A model generated the notes under the pieces. The model searched no databases. It was not told the origin of the DNA and saw only the letters and a program-made list of their open reading frames with translations. A stretch of DNA of 64,000 nt from Oscillospiraceae bacterium (GTDB lineage Bacteria; Bacillota; Clostridia; Oscillospirales; Oscillospiraceae): contig CAJTEA010000011.1 of NCBI GenBank assembly GCA_910575265.1, forward strand, positions 53,571 through 117,570. Direction: 5' to 3'. This document shows positions 8,355 to 17,472 of this stretch, in pieces (position 1 is the stretch's first letter; each line of letters begins with the position of its first letter). A program made the translations under genes and the position numbers.

Positions 8355-9656
8355 TCAAATCGAAACGACACCAGTGACGGCCATGAACGCGATCATAACC
8401 AAACTGAATACATACACAGGGACAAGGGAGTACTTCAAGTGGTCCTTCATCTCCACGCCGGCCAGGCCCAGGGCCAGATAGGGGGAGGCGTTATAGAGAT
8501 TCAAGTTGGCACTGATGACGCCGCAGGCAAAGACCGCGGGCATAACGTCCAGCGCACCCATACCGTATCCGGCGACCATCGCGACCACGGCGGGAACCAC
8601 CACAGAATTTTTGGAGCCGCTGATGGTGATGCTCAAAGGCATGCTCAGCAGACAGAGGATAAACGGCAGATGGGGGATGATGCCGGAGAAGCCGCTGTTG
8701 GCGATCAGGTTGGACAGGTCGCTCAGTCCGCCAGCTCCGTTGTTGATGCCGACAATGCATGCCACGCCCAGCATGGTGAAAGCCAGGTTAAAGCACATAC
8801 CGGCCTTCATCTTCAGATACTCGCCCTTGTCCTTGGCGGTGCGGTAATTCAGGAACAGCAGGACAACAAAGCCCAAAGCAAACGCCACATTGGATTTCAG
8901 CCAGCCGCCCAACAGGCAGATGATGATGAGCAGGGCGGCGAGGCCGTCCACAATGGCCATGGTTTTGCCCATTTTGAACTCCAGGGGCTTATTGATTTCC
9001 GCCTTGACCTTTTGGAACTCCTCGTCGGTCATGCCTGCGCCGTTCTTCTTTTCAAAGGCGGCCACAATAAAGCACAGCGCAAATACGGCCAGAATGCTGA
9101 AAATCACCAGAGGCCGGATGCGCAGGAACACATCATATACATCCAGGTCCACATAGGCGGAGGCCTCGTTGATGCCAGGGGCCCAAGGCATCAGGCAGAT
9201 CACGCCGGAAGCCAGGGTTTCAATCAGCAGCAGAGCCTCGCGGCGGATATTCTGCTTTTCATACAGGGGACGAACGGTGGGGATCGTGCACAGCGCGCAG
9301 GTGGTGCCGGAACCGGACAGCTGGGTGGCCATACCAATGACGGCAGTGATGAGCAGCGTACCCAGCACATTATTGCCCAGATGGTTGATGATAAACTTGA
9401 TGATGGCATCAAAAACGCCCGCCTCCTGGAGAATTCCAAAGAACAGGACGGCCATTACCATCAGGAACAGAGTTCCGCTGACAGAGTTCAGCCCGCTGCC
9501 GATAAAGCCGTTGATATCGGCGAAGGAAAAACCCATGATCAGCGCGGCGATGATGGGGACGCCGGTCATAATGACACCAGTGTTTGCCACATTCTTAAAC
9601 AGCAGCACTACGATGGCGACCAGCATGATAAGGGTAATAATCGCGTTCCAAGTCAT
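8355..9656 (-). CDS. CitMHS-family carboxylate transporter (copy 1)
   Basis: Secondary transporter of 433 residues in the ion-transporter superfamily, resembling Bacillus CitM/CitH metal-citrate symporters. About 11-12 hydrophobic segments are visible. Signatures are GTLFLMVMAVLFFGILQEAG (about residues 61-80) and QLSGSGTTCALCTIP, matching the re-entrant D/SGxGxTT region of CitMHS. AAGGAGAT lies 8 bases before the ATG. It is a close paralog of the transporter at 11559-12860, of identical length; the two bracket an esterase gene, suggesting uptake of related carboxylates. Citrate itself is not established as the substrate. Confidence 0.85.
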   Translation of the reverse strand: MTWNAIITLIMLVAIVVLLFKNVANTGVIMTGVPIIAALIMGFSFADINGFIGSGLNSVSGTLFLMVMAVLFFGILQEAGVFDAIIKFIINHLGNNVLGTLLITAVIGMATQLSGSGTTCALCTIPTVRPLYEKQNIRREALLLIETLASGVICLMPWAPGINEASAYVDLDVYDVFLRIRPLVIFSILAVFALCFIVAAFEKKNGAGMTDEEFQKVKAEINKPLEFKMGKTMAIVDGLAALLIIICLLGGWLKSNVAFALGFVVLLFLNYRTAKDKGEYLKMKAGMCFNLAFTMLGVACIVGINNGAGGLSDLSNLIANSGFSGIIPHLPFILCLLSMPLSITISGSKNSVVVPAVVAMVAGYGMGALDVMPAVFACGVISANLNLYNASPYLALGLAGVEMKDHLKYSLVPVYVFSLVMIAFMAVTGVVSI

Positions 9657-10029
9657 GATACAGATCTCCTTTCATATACACTCATATTTTAAAGGGACGG
9701 CCCTGAGTCGGGCCAAATCTCCCTTCTCGCGATGATAAAATTATAAAATGGTAGCAGCGATCTTTCCATATACAGTTGACACACGATTTTAAAAGAACAT
9801 GTACATCTTGTCGAACTTAATCCGGACCGTATAGGTTTGGCATAACGGCGTAAAATAAAGGATCACGGGCAGAGGACGTATTTCCAGGGCAGTTCCCCAG
9901 GCAGGAAACAGCAGTAGCGCGCCCAGCCGCGTCTCATTCCGCGGGGGAATGTAAATCCGGCGCATGATACAGGATTCAAAGCCGCGCTGGCTGTATCCGC
10001 AATAGGCGCCGATCGCCGCTTCATATCAG
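9657..10029 (-). other. 373-base gap between esterase and transporter, promoter only
   Basis: Apart from the promoter at 9740-9768 I find no supported gene. Two short minus-strand frames are open just beyond the esterase stop (to about 9797 and 9863), but neither has a good start with a correctly spaced ribosome binding site, nor a recognised domain. Confidence 0.4.
9740..9768 (-). promoter_or_regulatory. putative promoter of CitMHS copy 1
   Basis: On the minus strand, TGGAAA (9763-9768) and TATAAT (9740-9745) are separated by 17 bases, about 85 bases upstream of the transporter start. A perfect -10 with a weak -35 suggests regulated expression separate from the esterase operon. Confidence 0.5.
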
Positions 10030-11532
10030 TCAGCGTCCCTCCTTCAAAAGGGCATACTCCGTAAACCGCGGCCCCCAGAAGGAGAAGTCTGTTTTCCAAT
10101 AGCCGTCAGTTAGCCTCCACTGGGCGTCTATCATCATAACCGGGCCGTCCGGCCGGTACCGGGGCCAGACGGGGAGCCCCAGGTGGTTGGGGTCGCCAGT
10201 TCGGATAAAGGCCGCCCAAGTGTCCATCATCTGCCGCTCCAGCTGTTCCGGCGCGCCTTTTGGAATAACCGTGCCAAACACATAGTTGCAGGGCGCGCCG
10301 TGGAGCGCTCGCCATCCCTCCTCTGGGTCGCGTAGGCAGAATACATACTCATACACCGGTATATGCTTTGCGCAGGCCCGACCGATGAACTCGCCGCCCA
10401 GGCACAGGCCCAGGTCATTGTGGACGGTCATAACGGCTTCCTTTTCCGTCATTTCCGGATGGAGGGCGACAAACCGCTGGACGTCCTCCAGGGTGACGCG
10501 CTTGTCCGCGTTGCGCTCCACTACAAACCGCCTGCTCTCCTCCAGATCCTTTTTCAGGAACATCTGGTCGTATTCCCCCTGGCTGCCGCCTATCATAAGT
10601 TCCCGGACGTTGATCCGGCCATCCGCGAAGCACTGGAACGCATCCGGCATCACGATTATCCCGTCGGCCACGGGGGAGAACATTTTACTGGCCTTGCTAC
10701 CACCGAATTTGAAGTGAAACAGCGCTTTCTGCGCCTCCAAAAGCTGCCCGGCGGGGAGCGCAAGGGCCTCCTCCAGCGTATGGACGCCGGTCAGCTCAAA
10801 CACCTTTTTTCCGATCTCCTCGCTGGTATCCAAGGCCACAGTGCCCAGGTCGGTCATATAGGAACTCTGGGCAATGGCTCGGGTGAACAGTCCCCTGGCG
10901 CTGGGCATGACCAGCAGGTGGCTGATGGCGTTGGAACCGGCGGAGTGGCCGTACAGGGTCACGTTTTCCGGGTCTCCAGTGAACGCGGAGATATGCCGCT
11001 GGGTCCAGCGCAGCGCCTCCACCAGATCCAAAAGGGCCAGATTGTTGCTGAAGCGGTATTCCTCCTGGTTGGTGAGGGAGGACAAATTCAAGCTGCCCAA
11101 CACACCCACGCGGTAGTTGGGGGCCACAACCAGGACCTCCGGGTGGGCCTTGACAAAGTTTTCAGGGAGATAACCCCGCTTGTAGTTGTAGCCCTGGATG
11201 TAAGAGCCTCCGTAAATCCAGAACAGCACCGACTTTTTGGGGGTATCCAGGTCGCCAACCCAAATGTTCAGGTTCAGGCAGTCCTCGTCCGTGGGGAATT
11301 CAGTCAGCTCCCCACTGCGCTTGGCCCAAAACGGGTCAGGGGGCGGCTGAATGGGGGCCGGACCATAGGACTGGGGATCCCGGGCGGAGCAGTCAAAGGA
11401 TTCCACTGGCCCTGGAGCCTGCCAGCGTTTGGCCGAAGCAAAGGGGATATTTTTGAAAACAAGAACACCGGATTCGCTCCGCGCCCCCTCCAGGGAGCCG
11501 AAAGAAAGCTGTACTCTGATCTGATCGCTCAT
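10030..11532 (-). CDS. type B carboxylesterase
   Basis: Alpha/beta-hydrolase of the carboxylesterase/lipase type B family (PnbA-like), 500 residues. EDCLNLNIWV is the family's second signature, FWIYGGSYIQG holds the oxyanion-hole glycines, and the nucleophile serine lies in YGHSAGS (about residues 198-204). ALHGAPCNYVFG near residue 410 carries the catalytic histidine context. No signal peptide is seen, so it acts inside the cell on esters. It begins 26 bases after the upstream CitMHS gene with AAGGAGTAT as ribosome binding site, so the two form one operon and the esterase probably acts on an imported ester or supplies its acid product. Confidence 0.9.
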   Translation of the reverse strand: MSDQIRVQLSFGSLEGARSESGVLVFKNIPFASAKRWQAPGPVESFDCSARDPQSYGPAPIQPPPDPFWAKRSGELTEFPTDEDCLNLNIWVGDLDTPKKSVLFWIYGGSYIQGYNYKRGYLPENFVKAHPEVLVVAPNYRVGVLGSLNLSSLTNQEEYRFSNNLALLDLVEALRWTQRHISAFTGDPENVTLYGHSAGSNAISHLLVMPSARGLFTRAIAQSSYMTDLGTVALDTSEEIGKKVFELTGVHTLEEALALPAGQLLEAQKALFHFKFGGSKASKMFSPVADGIIVMPDAFQCFADGRINVRELMIGGSQGEYDQMFLKKDLEESRRFVVERNADKRVTLEDVQRFVALHPEMTEKEAVMTVHNDLGLCLGGEFIGRACAKHIPVYEYVFCLRDPEEGWRALHGAPCNYVFGTVIPKGAPEQLERQMMDTWAAFIRTGDPNHLGLPVWPRYRPDGPVMMIDAQWRLTDGYWKTDFSFWGPRFTEYALLKEGR

Positions 11533-11558
11533 AAAGCATACTCCTTTCAGTTGTTCGG

Positions 11559-12860
11559 TCAGAAGGATAACATGCCGGTGATAAGCATAAAGGCCGTCAT
11601 AGCCAGACTGAACCCATAAACCGGCAGCAAAGAATATTTCAGGTGATCCTTCATATCCACGCCGGCCAGCCCCAGCGCCAAGTAGGGGCTGGCATTGAAC
11701 AGGCTCAGGTTGGCGCTGATTACACCAGTCGCAAATACCGCCCCCACAACCTGCACGCTGTCAAATCCCAGTGGTGTGACCAGAGGAATCACGGCGGGCA
11801 AAATCATGGAGTTTTTGGCGCTGCCCAGCGTAATGCTCAGGAGCATACTGAGCAGGCAGAGGAAAACCGGCAGATGGCCGAGAAGTTCAGCGGGGATGTT
11901 TTGGGAAATCCATACAGCCAAATCCCCCAGGGCATTGGTGCCGTTGTTTACCCCGACCAGAACGGCTACTCCCAGCATGGTAAACGCCATATTCAGCGCA
12001 AGATAAGCCTGCCGCTTCATATATTCCGTTTGGGCCTTGCCGCTGTGGAAATTGACCAGCAGCAATACCGCGAGCCCAAAGCCAAAGCCGACATTGGAAG
12101 GCAGCTTTCCCGCCAGGAGCAGCGCCATCAGAACCAGAGTGAAAACGCCGTCAAACACAGCGGCTTTGGTGCCCAGAGGAAGTTCCAGCTTTTCATCCAG
12201 CTCCGCTTTTACTTGGATAAACTCCTCATCGGTCAGGCCGGCGCCCCGCCGTTTTTCCAGGACAGCCAGAAAGACGCACAAAAGCAGGAGCAGGATGACG
12301 CTGAAAACAATCAGAGGAATCAGGAACAGAAATACGTCATAGGCTTCCACTCCCACGTAGGAGGAAGCCTCTACCAGTCCCGGCGCCCAGGGGAGCAGGC
12401 AGAATATTCCAGAGGCCAGACTTTCCACCAGGAGAAGCGACTCCTTTCGGATATGCTCCTTCTCAAAGATGGGCTTCATGGTGGGAATGGTACAAAGCGC
12501 GGTGGTAGCTCCAGAGCCGTCCAGCTGTGTTAAAAAGCTGATGATCGCGGTAACGGCCAAGGTCCCTGATACGCGGTTGCCCAAAAAGCCCATGACAAAT
12601 TTGACCAGGGCCTTGAACACACCCGCCTCATGCAGAATGCCAAAATACAGCACAGCGGTCACCATCAGGAACAGCGTGCCGCCTACAGACTGCAGGCCGC
12701 TGCCGATAAATCCGTTGATTTCCTTCGGGCTGTATCCCATCAGGGCACAGGCCGCGATGGGGCCCAGCATGAAAATGGTACCTGGACTGCTGACGTTTTG
12801 AAACAGCATCACAATAATGAAAACCATCAGCAGCAGAGTGATTATAATGTTCACAGTCAT
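11559..12860 (-). CDS. CitMHS-family carboxylate transporter (copy 2)
   Basis: Polytopic transporter of 433 residues, paralogous to the product of 8355-9656. Shared motifs include GTLFLMVTAVLYFGILHEAG and QLDGSGATTALCTIPTMKP, the latter closer to the canonical CitMHS DGDG/SGATT region. I chose the ATG at 12860 because GGGGGGAA lies 5-6 bases upstream; an in-frame ATG 12 codons earlier has no such site. A TATAAT element on the minus strand at 12895-12900 could be its -10 box. It leads a two-gene operon with the esterase. Confidence 0.85.
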   Translation of the reverse strand: MTVNIIITLLLMVFIIVMLFQNVSSPGTIFMLGPIAACALMGYSPKEINGFIGSGLQSVGGTLFLMVTAVLYFGILHEAGVFKALVKFVMGFLGNRVSGTLAVTAIISFLTQLDGSGATTALCTIPTMKPIFEKEHIRKESLLLVESLASGIFCLLPWAPGLVEASSYVGVEAYDVFLFLIPLIVFSVILLLLLCVFLAVLEKRRGAGLTDEEFIQVKAELDEKLELPLGTKAAVFDGVFTLVLMALLLAGKLPSNVGFGFGLAVLLLVNFHSGKAQTEYMKRQAYLALNMAFTMLGVAVLVGVNNGTNALGDLAVWISQNIPAELLGHLPVFLCLLSMLLSITLGSAKNSMILPAVIPLVTPLGFDSVQVVGAVFATGVISANLSLFNASPYLALGLAGVDMKDHLKYSLLPVYGFSLAMTAFMLITGMLSF

Positions 12861-12979
12861 CGTATTCCCCCCATGCTTTCCCCCTATATTGAACATTATA
12901 CCGGCAGAAAATCAAAACGCCATATGCAAAGTGCCTATAAAAAAGATTTGGAAATGGGCAGAATGGTCAAGCCAAAAGA

Positions 12980-13022
12980 AAAGCGAACACGCAGCCCCCG
13001 TTGGGAGCTTCATGTTCGCTTT
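12980..13022 (-). terminator. terminator of the PucR-type regulator gene
   Basis: On the minus strand a long stem (AAAGCGAACATG with CGTGTTCGCTTT) is followed by a T-rich tail, CTTTTCTTTT. It lies about 40 bases after the regulator stop codon, before the transporter-esterase operon. Confidence 0.65.
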
Positions 13023-13061
13023 AAGCAAAAAGCCCATGCTTTCAGGATAAAAATATGCAGC

Positions 13062-14738
13062 CTAACTGTTTTCTTTCAGCTTGGGATGCTTTATAATAGG
13101 ATTGCTGGAAGCACCGGAATCCAGACCGCTCTGATCCCATCTCCGTTTAAGCTGGAAGGGGTTTTCGTGGCGGTAGTGCTCTATATAGTCCATCACCATA
13201 TCTGAGAACATCAGCTTGGTCCGCAAATACGCGTCATCCAGACCGCATCCGATGATCTCCTCGATCTTGGTCAGCCTGTTAATCAGTGTGTTTCGGTGCA
13301 GATAGAGCTTCTTCGCGGTCTGTGATGTGTTACAGTTGTTGTGCAGGTATGTGTGCAGAATGCCGCACAGGTTCTCCTGGTGTCGCTCATCATAGCGGCG
13401 CAGGGCGGCATAATGGGGAGAACACAGGTAAATTAAATCTCCGCCATGAATTTCCCCAGCCGTTCTGGCGCACATGTCGATCACATAATAGAGATGATAT
13501 TTCTCGCTGGAAAAGATCCGCTGCCCGCCGCTCTCGCTCAGCCCCATCCCCAACCGCAGGCAGCTCTCACACTGAAGGAAAATTGACCGGAAGGACATTA
13601 AAAACTCGGAGCAGCCTCCAAAACAGGCGTAAGCATGGTGCGTTTCCAGAACGGGTTCCAACGTCTCTGTATGGTAAGTCAAGGCATCCTTTTGATTGTG
13701 GAGGAGAAGAAGAATCAAAACCTGATCTCGCCGAATCAAGAGCCCCCGGGGAAAAACCGTCTGGAGCGCCTTGTACAGGCTGCTGTAAGGCTTGTTCCGC
13801 TGGAGCTGCTCAAAACCAATTACTGCGCAGCGGTAAAATTTTCGCAGTGGCGGCGATAACCGCGCGGCGCGGCTTTGCAGCTCCGCCTCACTCTCAATTT
13901 TTACGTCGATCAGATCGTTGATCAGGTCAGTATACCCGTTGTCATCCACGGAACGGACAACGCTCTGGTCCAGACACGCGTATTGCCAGAAGAAGGAGAC
14001 CAATGCCACCACATGGTCTACTAAATAGGAATCCCGGTGAGGGCGGTCGGACAGAATCAGAAACTGGCCAAGGAAAGCGTGCCATTCCCAGATTTCGCAC
14101 AGGATCGCATAGTGCCCGGTATCCAGAACTGATTCAAACACGTTGACCCTCCCCTGGGTGGGCAGGATCAGCTTGCGGCTCTTTTGCAGCATAGTATCCA
14201 CGCTGGCCGCCGAGAGATAGCCCTGGAGCAGCAGCTCCTGGATATATTTGTCCTCAAAAGAAAATTCCACATCCGAGGCCAGAAGGTGGTAGCCGGAATT
14301 CATCCAGAACAGGGGGGCCTGAATCCGCTTAGCCAGCCGGCCTAAAAGCTGGTGAAGTCCCATCCGGCCGTAAATGCCGCCGCGAATCTCATCACACCAG
14401 CGGTTGAACTGAAACAGTTCCTCCATGACCCGGTTCCCAATCTGCTGTACAGACAAGCTGGTATACAGGCAGGTGAAGTGGCCGCCGCTCTCAAAGGGAG
14501 CCAGTACGGTGGGGTTGCCGCCGGCCAGAACCGCGACGCAGTCTGTGGTGCCCTCCCAGCCAGCTAAGGTCCGCGCCAGGTCAGGGGCTGAACCAATATA
14601 GAGCGTACCGCTGTTAAGGGATGAAACCTTTGAGGAGAGCAGAACAACGTTGTCAATACGCAAATAGCGGCTGTCAGGCATGTGGAGCACAGTAATCACA
14701 TCTGCCGCGCGTTGCAGCAGCATGTTGAGCGTGAACAT
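13062..14738 (-). CDS. PucR/CdaR-family transcriptional regulator
   Basis: Probable regulator of the neighbouring transport-esterase genes, 558 residues. The C-terminal PucR-type helix-turn-helix is clear at about residues 470-530 (NTSQTAKKLYLHRNTLINRL). The N-terminal region has the PucR purine-catabolism-like layout and the middle a GGDEF-like/CdaR segment without intact active-site motifs. I chose the ATG at 14738 because AAGGGAG lies 7 bases upstream; an ATG ten codons earlier has none. PucR proteins usually activate adjacent catabolic genes, and this one sits upstream of the CitMHS-esterase operon and divergent from an alpha/beta hydrolase gene. The ligand is unknown. Confidence 0.82.
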   Translation of the reverse strand: MFTLNMLLQRAADVITVLHMPDSRYLRIDNVVLLSSKVSSLNSGTLYIGSAPDLARTLAGWEGTTDCVAVLAGGNPTVLAPFESGGHFTCLYTSLSVQQIGNRVMEELFQFNRWCDEIRGGIYGRMGLHQLLGRLAKRIQAPLFWMNSGYHLLASDVEFSFEDKYIQELLLQGYLSAASVDTMLQKSRKLILPTQGRVNVFESVLDTGHYAILCEIWEWHAFLGQFLILSDRPHRDSYLVDHVVALVSFFWQYACLDQSVVRSVDDNGYTDLINDLIDVKIESEAELQSRAARLSPPLRKFYRCAVIGFEQLQRNKPYSSLYKALQTVFPRGLLIRRDQVLILLLLHNQKDALTYHTETLEPVLETHHAYACFGGCSEFLMSFRSIFLQCESCLRLGMGLSESGGQRIFSSEKYHLYYVIDMCARTAGEIHGGDLIYLCSPHYAALRRYDERHQENLCGILHTYLHNNCNTSQTAKKLYLHRNTLINRLTKIEEIIGCGLDDAYLRTKLMFSDMVMDYIEHYRHENPFQLKRRWDQSGLDSGASSNPIIKHPKLKENS

Positions 14739-14871
14739 CTGGCTTCTCCCTTCTATGTGCATTTCCAATACAGGGCCTTATCTCATAAAACCCCCATTAT
14801 TATAGCATGAACCTCTCTAAATATCAAAACGTTTGAAGCATGTTTGAAAGTGGAAAGGCAGGAAATTGAGC

Positions 14872-15723
14872 ATGATCGCGAATGTGAACGGAGCGGAGCT
14901 CTATTACGAGGAGTATGGAGCGGGAAACCGGGTCATTTTGAGCTGCGCGCAGCACTATGACCCTGACCGGAAGGGCTGGCCCTTTGATTTGGCGGAAGAA
15001 GGATTTCATGTCTATACGGTGACCATGCGCGGATATGGGCCGTCTACCCATATTACGAAGGATTTCGAGAACAGCTGGTATGATGTGTGGGCGGACGATG
15101 CGGCGGGCTTTGCCCAGGCAAAGGGAATTGACCGCTTTCTCTACACCGGACAATCAGACGGCGCGGGTGTGGGCTGGCATCTGTGCTTCCGGCATCCTGA
15201 GATACTGCTGGGCTTTGTCGGACTGGCCGCCGGCCCCCACTCCCGCCGGACGAAGGGGTTCAGCGCCGCACGGCAGAACAACATGCAGACGATCTCAGAT
15301 CCAGTGGCCGCGGAGCAGCTGGCACAATATCAGAAGCAAAGAATCTTGCATTTCGCGCGAAAATTCGCAGATAATCCGGAACTGAGGGAGGAATTTGAGC
15401 GCAAGGCTGAGAAGGTTTACCAGTGGCAGATGGATAAAACGCCTGAGGAGAAAAAAATCCACCCCGGTATAACGCTTCCGCAGTTTAAGACAGATCAGGC
15501 GCTTTTGGACGCGATGGAGCAGATAGACTTTCCCGTATTGCTCATCAACGGAATGAAGGACGCCATGCTGCCGATCAGCGACACCGTCTTGACCATGGGC
15601 GCCATTCCCAACGCCAAAGTCGTGTTCTACCAAGATGGGACAAATTTTGTACAGTATGACCACAGAGCAGATGTCCGCAGAGAAATTACAGCATTTGCGG
15701 ATGAGATTTTCAGGAAGCTGTAA
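14872..15723 (+). CDS. alpha/beta hydrolase
   Basis: Soluble alpha/beta-hydrolase of 283 residues. The nucleophile elbow is GQSDGAG (GxSxG) near residue 100, the oxyanion region follows the strand RVILSCAQHYD, and FPVLLINGMKDAMLP carries the likely acid residue near 225. The expected late histidine may be in QYDHRAD near residue 263. ATG 14872 follows AGGCAGGA by about nine bases; the TTG two codons upstream is less likely. It is divergent from the PucR-type gene and probably in the same regulon as the esterase. Substrate unknown. Confidence 0.75.
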   Translation: MIANVNGAELYYEEYGAGNRVILSCAQHYDPDRKGWPFDLAEEGFHVYTVTMRGYGPSTHITKDFENSWYDVWADDAAGFAQAKGIDRFLYTGQSDGAGVGWHLCFRHPEILLGFVGLAAGPHSRRTKGFSAARQNNMQTISDPVAAEQLAQYQKQRILHFARKFADNPELREEFERKAEKVYQWQMDKTPEEKKIHPGITLPQFKTDQALLDAMEQIDFPVLLINGMKDAMLPISDTVLTMGAIPNAKVVFYQDGTNFVQYDHRADVRREITAFADEIFRKL

Positions 15724-15852
15724 TCTGGAATAAAAGCAACCAGAAGGGGGCAATGGCCGCGGCGCCGACTGGTTTGACGAGGTCCTAGGCAACCGCGAGG
15801 GCGTTGATAGTCTGGGGCAGAGTCCTGAAAAAGTGAACCGCCAGGGGCCTAA

Positions 15853-16134
15853 ACCCGCTCAACTACTGCCCAGCCGTCGCTTTCCTTTGTTGCCTTCAGT
15901 GACAGCCTGGACTGGAAGGACCTGGCCGCCGGCGAGATTATCCAGCGGGTGACCACAAAGGTCCAGCCTGGCTCCATCGTCCTGTTTCACAACGCGGCTC
16001 TCCACACGCCGGAGGCCCTGCCCACGATTATCCAAACCCTCCTTCAGGAGGGCTACACCTTTGTCCCAATCTCCCAAATCATTCTTACCGGGGAGTATAC
16101 CATCGACCACACTGGCCGCCAATGTCCCTCGTAA
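15853..16134 (+). pseudogene. C-terminal fragment of a polysaccharide deacetylase
   Basis: In-frame sequence reads DSLDWKDLAAGEIIQRV and then QPGSIVLFHNAALHTPEALP, the characteristic end of the NodB-type deacetylase domain (PdaA-like enzymes). The frame opens only after a TAA at 15850-15852 and lacks the metal-binding HxxxH and the catalytic N-terminal half. An internal GTG at 15949 gives a 61-residue frame that cannot be a working enzyme. The upstream 130 bases are probably more debris. Expression unlikely. Confidence 0.6.
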
Positions 16135-16137
16135 ATG

Positions 16138-16167
16138 GAAAAACGCCCCAACCGGGGCGTTTTTTTA
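16138..16167. terminator. bidirectional rho-independent terminator
   Basis: AAAACGCCCC and GGGGCGTTTT pair around AACC with T-runs on both strands. It overlaps the stop codon of the minus-strand DUF362 gene and also closes the plus-strand deacetylase remnant. Confidence 0.85.
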
Positions 16168-17241
16168 GCATTTCCGCAGAAAATCCGCCACAGCTTTCGC
16201 TTTGGGCGGGCAGCCGGGAACATATTCCCTGGCCATCGCGCAGCAGGTCCCGATTCCAGGGCCGGAGAACTCCTTTCCCCGCCAGCCCTGGCCGATGGCA
16301 ATCTCTCCGGGGACGCTGACGCCCTCCTCCCGGAGGAGATACAGCCCCCGCACCAGCGCGGCATAACAGGCGGAACAGGCGCTGTCCGGCCGTACATTTC
16401 GGGTCAGCTCCTTCACCAGTCCGGCGGCGGCCGGGTAACCGGCCCCTTCCCGGGGCTCGTTCAGCCTTACGATATCCGAGAGTTCCACCCGCGCCGATCC
16501 CGCTCCCCACCGTTCCGCCAGGCCGATGTAGGGTACATCCTCCAGCGACAGCCCCAGCAGCTGGCAGCCGTAGGCATCCACCCGCACCGGATCCCAGCCC
16601 AAAAACATGTGGTTGGTCTGAACAGGGTTTCCGCCCTCCTCAAAGTTTAGGTCTCCGCAGATGCTGTCCACAATGGTGAGGGCGGGCCGCAGGACGGCGG
16701 CCAGAGCCGCGATGGGCTCCATCAGCCCCTCGGTGTGAAAGCGGCGCTTTTCCCGGTCTGGGATGCAGCCCTTGCAGTTTTTCAGCGCGCAGGTCATAGC
16801 GGTCTGACAGTGGCCCTTCAGTACCGGCAGATCAATGAGAAACCCGGCGTCCAGCGCCCGGCAGCAGATTTCCATGGGCCGCAGAGGAGTCTCCACTGTC
16901 CTGGTTTTGTCCCGCTTCAGATCAAAAAACGGTACACCGTACCGCCGGCAAACCTGAGCGCACCCGCTTTTTGCGGCGGCCTCCTCCGTCTTCGCCCCCA
17001 CCCATGCGCTCTCAATCACGCTGATATCCTCAACGCCATTCGCCCGCAAATATTCAACGCAGCCGGAAATTACCCCGGGATGGGTGGTAGCTCCATCCTC
17101 CGGGGAGCCGGCCAGCACCAGATTCGGCTTGAGCGCCACCGGCGCGCCCGCCGGGATCCGCTCCGCGACCCGGGCGGCCTCCATCAGCGCCAGCGTCATC
17201 TTGTGGGCGTCTGTCCCAAAAATCTCGTAAATCGCCGCCAT
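16165..17241 (-). CDS. DUF362 domain-containing protein
   Basis: Cytoplasmic protein of 358 residues with the DUF362 layout: VALKPNLVLAGSPEDGATTH near the N-terminus, FLIDLPVLKGHCQTAMTCAL at about 137-156, and MFLGWDPVRVDAYGCQLLG in the middle. A cysteine-rich stretch (PDSACSACYAAL near 286-297) and further paired cysteines could hold an iron-sulfur cluster, as in ferredoxin-fused relatives. It is monocistronic and convergent with the deacetylase fragment. No reaction can be assigned. Confidence 0.82.
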   Translation of the reverse strand: MAAIYEIFGTDAHKMTLALMEAARVAERIPAGAPVALKPNLVLAGSPEDGATTHPGVISGCVEYLRANGVEDISVIESAWVGAKTEEAAAKSGCAQVCRRYGVPFFDLKRDKTRTVETPLRPMEICCRALDAGFLIDLPVLKGHCQTAMTCALKNCKGCIPDREKRRFHTEGLMEPIAALAAVLRPALTIVDSICGDLNFEEGGNPVQTNHMFLGWDPVRVDAYGCQLLGLSLEDVPYIGLAERWGAGSARVELSDIVRLNEPREGAGYPAAAGLVKELTRNVRPDSACSACYAALVRGLYLLREEGVSVPGEIAIGQGWRGKEFSGPGIGTCCAMAREYVPGCPPKAKAVADFLRKC

Positions 17242-17380
17242 AAGCAGGCTCCTTCCTCACCGGTCTTTGTCATTATCATACCGGATCCGGTTTCCTTTGT
17301 CAAACAAATTCACCGCAAGGCCCAGCCTTGCTCTCCGTTGGCTATATGGCAAAAAAATGGGAGAATCCTCTTGGTCCCTA

Positions 17381-17409
17381 TTGAGAAATAAAGGCCGCTA
17401 TGCTACAAT
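17381..17409 (+). promoter_or_regulatory. promoter of ychF
   Basis: TTGAGA at 17381-17386 and TACAAT at 17404-17409 are spaced by 17 bases, about 64 bases upstream of the ychF ATG. A small hairpin (GGCTTTCC with GGAAAGCC) lies in the leader before the ribosome binding site. Confidence 0.65.
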
Positions 17410-17472
17410 GGGGCATGCCGAACCGGCTTTCCGCCGGGAAAGCCTTTGGAATATCAGGAGGTATACAAAACT

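Noticed and set aside
8295..9692. A 465-codon plus-strand frame opposite the first CitMHS gene
   Set aside because: The translation is rich in H, Q, G and D and has no domain; the opposite strand encodes a clear polytopic transporter. It is a shadow of that gene.
9797..10024. Small minus-strand genes just after the esterase
   Set aside because: Two overlapping frames are open but starts are poorly placed, products are unrecognised and they disagree in frame.
10363..11619. A 418-codon plus-strand frame opposite the carboxylesterase
   Set aside because: No start with ribosome binding site or recognisable domain; the minus strand carries the esterase active-site motifs.
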